Shown piece after piece: positions 32,165 to 35,996 of a stretch of 35,996 nucleotides of DNA. A program made the position numbers and the translations under genes. Source of the DNA: Pseudonocardia sp. (GTDB lineage: Bacteria; Actinomycetota; Actinomycetes; Mycobacteriales; Pseudonocardiaceae). The stretch is from the NCBI RefSeq assembly GCF_029263155.1, contig NZ_JAJCYB010000094.1:1-35996 (forward strand), read 5' to 3'. Positions within the stretch are counted from its first letter, which is position 1, and every line of letters begins with the position of its first letter. Below the pieces are notes generated by a model, which made no database searches, was not told the DNA's origin, and saw nothing but the letters and a program-made list of their open reading frames with translations.

Positions 32165-32650
32165 ATGAACAAGATCACCTTCCACGGCAACGTCACCGAC
32201 AAGCCCACGCTGCGGTTCGCCCGCTCCGGGATCCCGGTCACCACCTTCACCGTCGCGACCAACCGGCGCCGCCTCAACCGGGGCACCGGCCGCTGGGTCG
32301 ACCTGCCCGCGGTGTTCCACCGGGTGGTGTGCTTCAACGGCCTGGCCGAGAACGTCGCGGCCAGCCTGGACAAGGGCGCCACCGTCGCGGTCACCGGCGA
32401 GTTCGCCGACGACTCCTTCAAGCGCGAGGACGGCACCGTCGTGCGGCGGATCCAGATCGAGGCCGCCGACGTCGCCGCGAGCCTGCGCTACGCCACCGCC
32501 ACCCTGGTCAAGAACCCCCGGACCGGCACCGAGGCCGCCACGGCCGAGCCCGGCGACGAGGCGCGCGCCGACCGCGACGACACCGGCGCCGAGCCGGCCG
32601 AGTCCGACGCGGGTGACCGGCCCGCGCTGGAGCTCGTCGGCTCCGAGTGA
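32165..32650 (+). CDS. ssb: Single-stranded DNA-binding protein
   Basis: A 161-aa SSB with one N-terminal OB fold: MNKITFHGNVTDKPTLRFAR, TTFTVATNRRRLNR, FHRVVCFNGLAENVAASLDK and GATVAVTGEFADDSFKREDG. A disordered acidic/Ala-rich tail follows from about residue 115. The canonical acidic tip (DDDIPF-like) that recruits repair proteins is absent; the protein ends ALELVGSE. This and the neighbouring primase-polymerases point to a plasmid or integrative-element SSB rather than the chromosomal housekeeping copy. A strong hairpin terminator follows at once. Confidence 0.92.
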   Translation: MNKITFHGNVTDKPTLRFARSGIPVTTFTVATNRRRLNRGTGRWVDLPAVFHRVVCFNGLAENVAASLDKGATVAVTGEFADDSFKREDGTVVRRIQIEAADVAASLRYATATLVKNPRTGTEAATAEPGDEARADRDDTGAEPAESDAGDRPALELVGSE

Positions 32651-32660
32651 GCCATCCGGT

Positions 32661-32692
32661 GGTGGGCCCGAACCACCCGGTCCGGGCCCACC
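32661..32692 (+). terminator. Strong hairpin terminator of ssb
   Basis: GGTGGGCCCG (32661-32670) pairs perfectly with CGGGCCCACC (32683-32692). An inner ACC/GGT pair extends the stem, leaving a 4-base loop, ten bases after the ssb stop. The following 210 bases to the next gene show no further gene. Confidence 0.7.
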
Positions 32693-32904
32693 GCCGCGCT
32701 CTGCCCGCGCCTGGTCGCCGTCCGGGCGTCGGCGTCGCCGTTCGGTGGTGTTGAACGCGTCGTTCCTCGCGTCGTCGGCGCACCGTGCCCGCCACTCGCG
32801 GCCACGCGCCGGCCACGGGACCGCCACGCGCGGGCGGCACGGTCGCGGCGCGGCCCTGCGGAGCGGCGGGCCGCTCCCTGTGCCCCGACGCGAGGAGGAC
32901 CACC

Positions 32905-33639
32905 ATGACCCACACCTCGACCGACCACACCACGTACCGGCACGCCGATCCGCAGGCGCCTCCGGATCGCCTGCGGCCGCAGCCGCTCGCGGCGGCCGCG
33001 TTGCGGGCCGTCGCCGCGGGATGGGCGGTGTTCCCCGTGCGGCCGCGCGGCAAGGTCCCGGCGGTGCGGGGCTGGGAGGACGCCGCCACGCTCGACCCCG
33101 AGCGGATCCTCGCCTGGTGGGCCGGTGCCGCCTGGAACATCGGGGTGGCGGCCGGACGGTCCGGGTTGCTCGTGATCGACCTCGACGTGCCCGCCACCCG
33201 TCCGCACGCTGCCGCCGCTGCCGAGGCGGCCGGGGGCTGTCCGTTTCGCGACACCGGACGCAACGTGGCGGACGACGCCGATCCGGTCGGCGTTGCCGAG
33301 GCGGTCACCGGGTCGGCCGTGCTGCGCAGGCTCGCCGCAGACGCTGCTGTCGCGCCGCCGTGGGACACCTTCACGGTCGCCACCCCGTCCGGGGGACGAC
33401 ACCTGTACTTCCGCCAGCCCAACGGCGCCGGACTGCGCAACACCCAGAATGCGCTCGGCCCGCTGATCGACACCCGCGGCCACGGTGTTGTCGCGGCAGT
33501 CGGCGTGTCCAGGCGAACATGTGTCCTGATTGAGGCGCTTCGGGGCCGGCCGCGGCGGCCGAGATCGTCACCGGCGTGTGTCTCGTTTCCTCGCGCCGCG
33601 AACGCGGCGGGAGCGACCGTCGGAGGGCGGCGGCGATGA
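32905..33639 (+). CDS. Bifunctional primase/polymerase (prim-pol) domain protein, C-terminally altered
   Basis: A 244-aa protein whose first about 195 residues are an archaeo-eukaryotic-type prim-pol domain (Prim-Pol of phages and plasmids). It has GWAVFPVRPRGKVPAVRGWE, the catalytic LLVIDLD (DxD), GGRHLYF with the active-site His, and LIDTRGHG with the third Asp region. Compared with its neighbour, the GY after IDTRGHG is missing and homology is lost about 15 residues later. The last 45 residues are Arg/Pro-rich and unlike anything expected. GAGGAGG precedes the ATG. The stop overlaps the start of the next prim-pol gene (ATGA). It is either a shortened paralogue or a decaying gene. Confidence 0.78.
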   Translation: MTHTSTDHTTYRHADPQAPPDRLRPQPLAAAALRAVAAGWAVFPVRPRGKVPAVRGWEDAATLDPERILAWWAGAAWNIGVAAGRSGLLVIDLDVPATRPHAAAAAEAAGGCPFRDTGRNVADDADPVGVAEAVTGSAVLRRLAADAAVAPPWDTFTVATPSGGRHLYFRQPNGAGLRNTQNALGPLIDTRGHGVVAAVGVSRRTCVLIEALRGRPRRPRSSPACVSFPRAANAAGATVGGRRR

Positions 33640-34556
33640 CGTGGAATCCGTTGCTCGGTGCGGCTCTGGACGCGGCCGACCGGGGTTGGCACGTCTTCCC
33701 GCTTGTCCGGGCGGGCAAGGTCCCGGCGCTGCGTAACTGGGAGCAGCGCGCGACGACCGACAAGCGCCAGATCTATCGGTGGTGGGCGAACGCGGAGGCG
33801 AATGTCGGCGTGGCAACCGGGAGGTCCGGGTTGGTCGTGATCGATCTGGATGACGGCCGCGGCGCCACCGCGCCGGAGCGGTTCGTCGGCGCGCGCAACG
33901 GTCGGGACGTGCTGGCCATGCTCGCGGCGGAAGTCGGCGTGCCGGTTCCGACCGACACCTATGAGGTCGCGACCCCCGGCGGCGGGAGCCACTTGTACTT
34001 TCGGTCGACGCCCGGGCTGGTGCTGCGCAACACCGTCGGCTCGCTCGGCTGGAAGATCGACTCGAGGTCGGTTGGTGGCTACTGTGTGGCGGCCGGCAGC
34101 GCCGGTGAGGACGGCGTCTACCGGGTTGTGCGGGATGGCGAGATCGCGGAGCTGCCGGGCTGGCTCGCGCGGGCGCTGACCCCGGCACCGCCGCCTGCGC
34201 CCGGTCCGCCGAAGAATTTGTCGGCGGGACGCGCGAGCGCCTATGCAGGGGCGATCCTCGAGAGCGAGACACGGGCGGTGGCCGCGGCGCGCACCGGCAC
34301 CCGGCATCGCGCGCTGCTCAAGGCCGCCCGCACTCTGGGGCGCCTGGTCGGGGGTGGCGAGCTGGCTGACCACGACGCCCGGGCCGCTCTGTTGCAGGCC
34401 TGCAGCGGCCACGTCGGAATCGATGGGTGCACCCTCGACGAGGTGCGTCGAACGATCGAGGACGGCGTCGCGTATGGAAGGCGCCTTCCCCTGCGGGTGA
34501 GCCGCGCGCAGCCGAGGACAGAGCAGGCCCGGCCGCCGCGACTGGACCGAGCGTGA
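33636..34556 (+). CDS. Bifunctional primase/polymerase domain protein
   Basis: A 306-aa prim-pol protein. Motifs are RGWHVFPLVRAGKVPALRNW, LVVIDLD (metal-binding DxD), the His in GGGSHLYFR, and KIDSRSVGGYCVAAGS. After a Pro-rich linker (TPAPPPAPGPP) the C-terminal about 110 residues are helical: TGTRHRALLKAARTLGRLVG and TLDEVRRTIEDGVAYGRR, as in prim-pols of actinobacterial plasmids and integrative elements. It would make primers for element replication. No helicase domain or adjacent helicase gene is in the window. It starts by ATGA overlap with the related shorter gene. Confidence 0.88.
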   Translation: MTWNPLLGAALDAADRGWHVFPLVRAGKVPALRNWEQRATTDKRQIYRWWANAEANVGVATGRSGLVVIDLDDGRGATAPERFVGARNGRDVLAMLAAEVGVPVPTDTYEVATPGGGSHLYFRSTPGLVLRNTVGSLGWKIDSRSVGGYCVAAGSAGEDGVYRVVRDGEIAELPGWLARALTPAPPPAPGPPKNLSAGRASAYAGAILESETRAVAAARTGTRHRALLKAARTLGRLVGGGELADHDARAALLQACSGHVGIDGCTLDEVRRTIEDGVAYGRRLPLRVSRAQPRTEQARPPRLDRA

Positions 34557-34632
34557 GGGAGTCCTCGGCGACCCGTCATAGCCGGCGTGCTGGGTATCGG
34601 CGCCGCCTGGTCCTGCCGGGCTCGTGCAGGGT

Positions 34633-34872
34633 TCACCCGAGGTGGCCGAAGAGCCGGTCGCCCTCGTCGCCGAGCAGGAAGGCGAAGCGGGCGAGGTCGG
34701 CTTGCAGGTCGGCCAGGCCGTAGGCGGCGTGCGCGAAGCGCTGCAGCGAGGCGTTCAGGGCGGGCCCGTCGGTGCTGTCGAACCAGTCGCCGATGAAGGT
34801 GAGTATCTCGACCAACTCGACGGCGTCGCCGAGGTCGAGACTGACCGTGGCGGGCCGGGGGTCGACGGACAT
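34633..34872 (-). CDS. Small conserved protein of actinobacterial mobile elements (79 aa), unknown function
   Basis: A 79-aa soluble protein reading SLDLGDAVELVEILTFIGDW and ending with LARFAFLLGDEGDRLFGHLG. It is acidic, mostly helical by composition, with no Cys, signal or membrane segment. I recall short proteins of this form in actinobacterial integrative elements, but no function is known to me. It is convergent with the prim-pol gene. Confidence 0.65.
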   Translation of the reverse strand: MSVDPRPATVSLDLGDAVELVEILTFIGDWFDSTDGPALNASLQRFAHAAYGLADLQADLARFAFLLGDEGDRLFGHLG

Positions 34873-34943
34873 TCGCGCAGCCTAGGACCGGGTCCGGGTG
34901 GGCCGGCCGGTGCTCTCCGGTCGATGCTCGGATGTCGGAGGTC

Positions 34944-35375
34944 TCATCGGGAGGTCGGCAACCGGCGCACCTGGCCTGCTTGGGCGGCCTGTTGACGCAG
35001 GCGCAGGAGCTCGTCGTGTTGGGCGGCCAGCCGGGACACCGCCTCGTTCCGGAACGCCTTCAGGTCGGTGAGCTCGCGGTCTCGGTCGGCGACCCGCGTG
35101 TTGAGCTGGGCTATCTGGGCTTGGAGCCGGTCGATCCGAGCGTCGCGCGGGTCGCTGAGCTGTCCGGCGTTGCGCTGTTGCTCGCGGCGGCGTTCGAAGT
35201 CGTCCTTGAGGTGGCGGTAGGTGCTGTAGAGGGCGGCTCGGCTCAGGCCGGCGTCGCTGGCCAGGGTCTTGACGTCGCATCTGCCACCGACTGGGAGGTG
35301 CCCGCCCAGGAGCCGGTCCGCGGCGGCGCGGATGCGGTCCTCGGTGTGGCGGCGCTGCTGCTCGTTGATCCTCAC
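34944..35375 (-). CDS. TnpC-like / DUF6262-like protein of a Tn554-type element (HTH plus coiled coil)
   Basis: A 143-aa protein. The N-terminal half has a TetR-like helix-turn-helix (DVKTLASDAGLSRAALYSTY); the C-terminal half from about residue 80 is a coiled coil (IDRLQAQIAQLNTRVADRDR). This architecture and position after an integrase gene match the third gene of Tn554-like transposition modules. The GTG start overlaps the stop of the upstream remnant (GTGA). It would assist the site-specific recombinases. The family assignment is by layout and resemblance only. Confidence 0.65.
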   Translation of the reverse strand: MRINEQQRRHTEDRIRAAADRLLGGHLPVGGRCDVKTLASDAGLSRAALYSTYRHLKDDFERRREQQRNAGQLSDPRDARIDRLQAQIAQLNTRVADRDRELTDLKAFRNEAVSRLAAQHDELLRLRQQAAQAGQVRRLPTSR

Positions 35376-35899
35376 CTGGGGTGTGTTTCGGGTTCGTCGT
35401 CGTGGGCGCCTCGAGACGCGGTTGCGGCGTCGATCTCGTCGAGCACTCGCGCGGCGCGCTCGTGCTCGTGGTGGAGCCGGCGCTTCTCCGCCGGGGGCAC
35501 TCGGGGGTTTCCGAGGAACTGGCTGATCGTGTCGGCGGTGTCCGCCCAGACCGGGCGGTGTTCGCGGTGGTGGGTGGCCTGCGGGCAGCGCGCGGAGTCA
35601 CACATGCCGATCAGGGGCCGCGTCGCCGTGGTCGCGGCGGCCAGCCGCAGGCACAACGCCTTGCTCGGATCGGTGAACCAGCAGAAGTTCGCCGCCCCGA
35701 CATGCAGGACGTCGGCCTGCTGGCGCAGCAGGTTCTCCAGCCGGCGGCCGGTGGGCAGCACCGCGGGCTCGCCGGGCTGGGGTTGCAGCGCGGCGTCGAT
35801 GTGGTCGAAGCGCTCGATCAGGGCGCGGGCGCCGGGCCCGGTGGGCAGGATGCCCCGCTCTGGCGACGTCGGATATTGGAACTGTCTGAATGCCCTGTC
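35372..35899 (-). pseudogene. C-terminal remnant of a TnpB-like tyrosine recombinase
   Basis: An open frame of 175 codons with the C-terminal features of actinobacterial Tn554-type integrases: PTGRRLENLLRQQADVLHVG, the Cys-rich GMCDSARCPQATHH, and RLHHEHERAARVLDEI at the end. The recombinase catalytic domain (R-H-R-Y) is not present. At the left of this frame a TGA at 35902-35900 separates it from the preceding partial gene, while an ATG at 35903 opens a different frame. This suggests an internal deletion with frame loss. Complete proteins of this type are about 600 residues or more. Confidence 0.6.
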
Positions 35900-35996
35900 T
35901 CATGACGTGGTCCCCCGGCGGCTGACGTCGGCGGCGTAGGTGGTCCAGTCTCCGGCGCTGGCGCGCTGCCAGGTGACTGCGACGTCGATGTGGATG
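35900..35996 (-). CDS. C-terminus of a TnpA-like integrase (partial, off the right edge)
   Basis: The last 31 codons of a minus-strand gene read IHIDVAVTWQRASAGDWTTY and then AADVSRRGTTS before TGA. This tail resembles the ends of Tn554-type integrases that precede TnpB-like genes. The stop overlaps an ATG (ATGA). No catalytic residues are in view. Confidence 0.5.
   Translation of the reverse strand, partial: IHIDVAVTWQRASAGDWTTYAADVSRRGTTS

Noticed and set aside
1..35996. CRISPR arrays, tRNA or rRNA genes
   Set aside because: No regularly spaced direct repeats, cloverleaf-like segments or rRNA-like stretches were seen by eye.

Overview
The sequence is very GC-rich, with codon use strongly biased to G/C at third positions, many GTG starts and many GTGA/ATGA stop-start overlaps. 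The protein families fit a high-GC actinomycete, probably of the Pseudonocardia type; this is inference from style, not from a marker gene. Bases 1-31126 are a dense aromatic-catabolism island. Bases 31127-35996 are a mobile-element-like right flank with gene fragments, a single-strand binding protein, two tandem primase-polymerase genes and Tn554-like integrase remnants.

Left block (1-10379). A Rieske oxygenase alpha subunit runs off the left edge on the minus strand and is divergent from an IclR regulator (1034-1819). Then a plus-strand series follows: Rieske dioxygenase alpha and beta (set A), an 82-aa companion protein, an ornithine-cyclodeaminase/mu-crystallin-type enzyme, a KstD/fumarate-reductase-type flavoprotein, a CoxG-like SRPBCC protein with a C-terminal membrane anchor, a gentisate-dioxygenase-type bicupin, a carboxymuconolactone-decarboxylase-like protein and an aldo-keto reductase.

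Middle block, minus strand (10447-16100). A three-subunit molybdenum hydroxylase (Mo, FAD and 2Fe-2S subunits) is followed by a small cupin and, beyond a strong hairpin, an FAD aromatic monooxygenase.

Right catabolic block, plus strand (16600-31126). Genes here are nearly continuous: type I extradiol dioxygenase, NahE/PhdJ-type hydratase-aldolase, Pht5-type decarboxylase, Pht4-type dihydrodiol dehydrogenase, ABC ATPase, a second bicupin, aldehyde dehydrogenase, Rieske dioxygenase alpha and beta (set B), ABC substrate-binding lipoprotein and two permeases, a Dabb protein, an FAH-family hydrolase, a GntR/FadR-type regulator and a 66-aa membrane protein.

Read together, the right block suggests uptake of an aromatic acid, cis-dihydroxylation, dehydrogenation, decarboxylation to a catechol, meta cleavage, and aldolytic release of pyruvate and an aryl aldehyde. 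The aldehyde would be oxidised to an aryl acid, which a bicupin would cleave and an FAH hydrolase would process. That order fits a carboxylated bicyclic arene (naphthoate or naphthalene-dicarboxylate type) better than phthalate alone. This is inferred from gene families; the substrate is unknown. No ferredoxin or reductase for the Rieske enzymes lies in the window.
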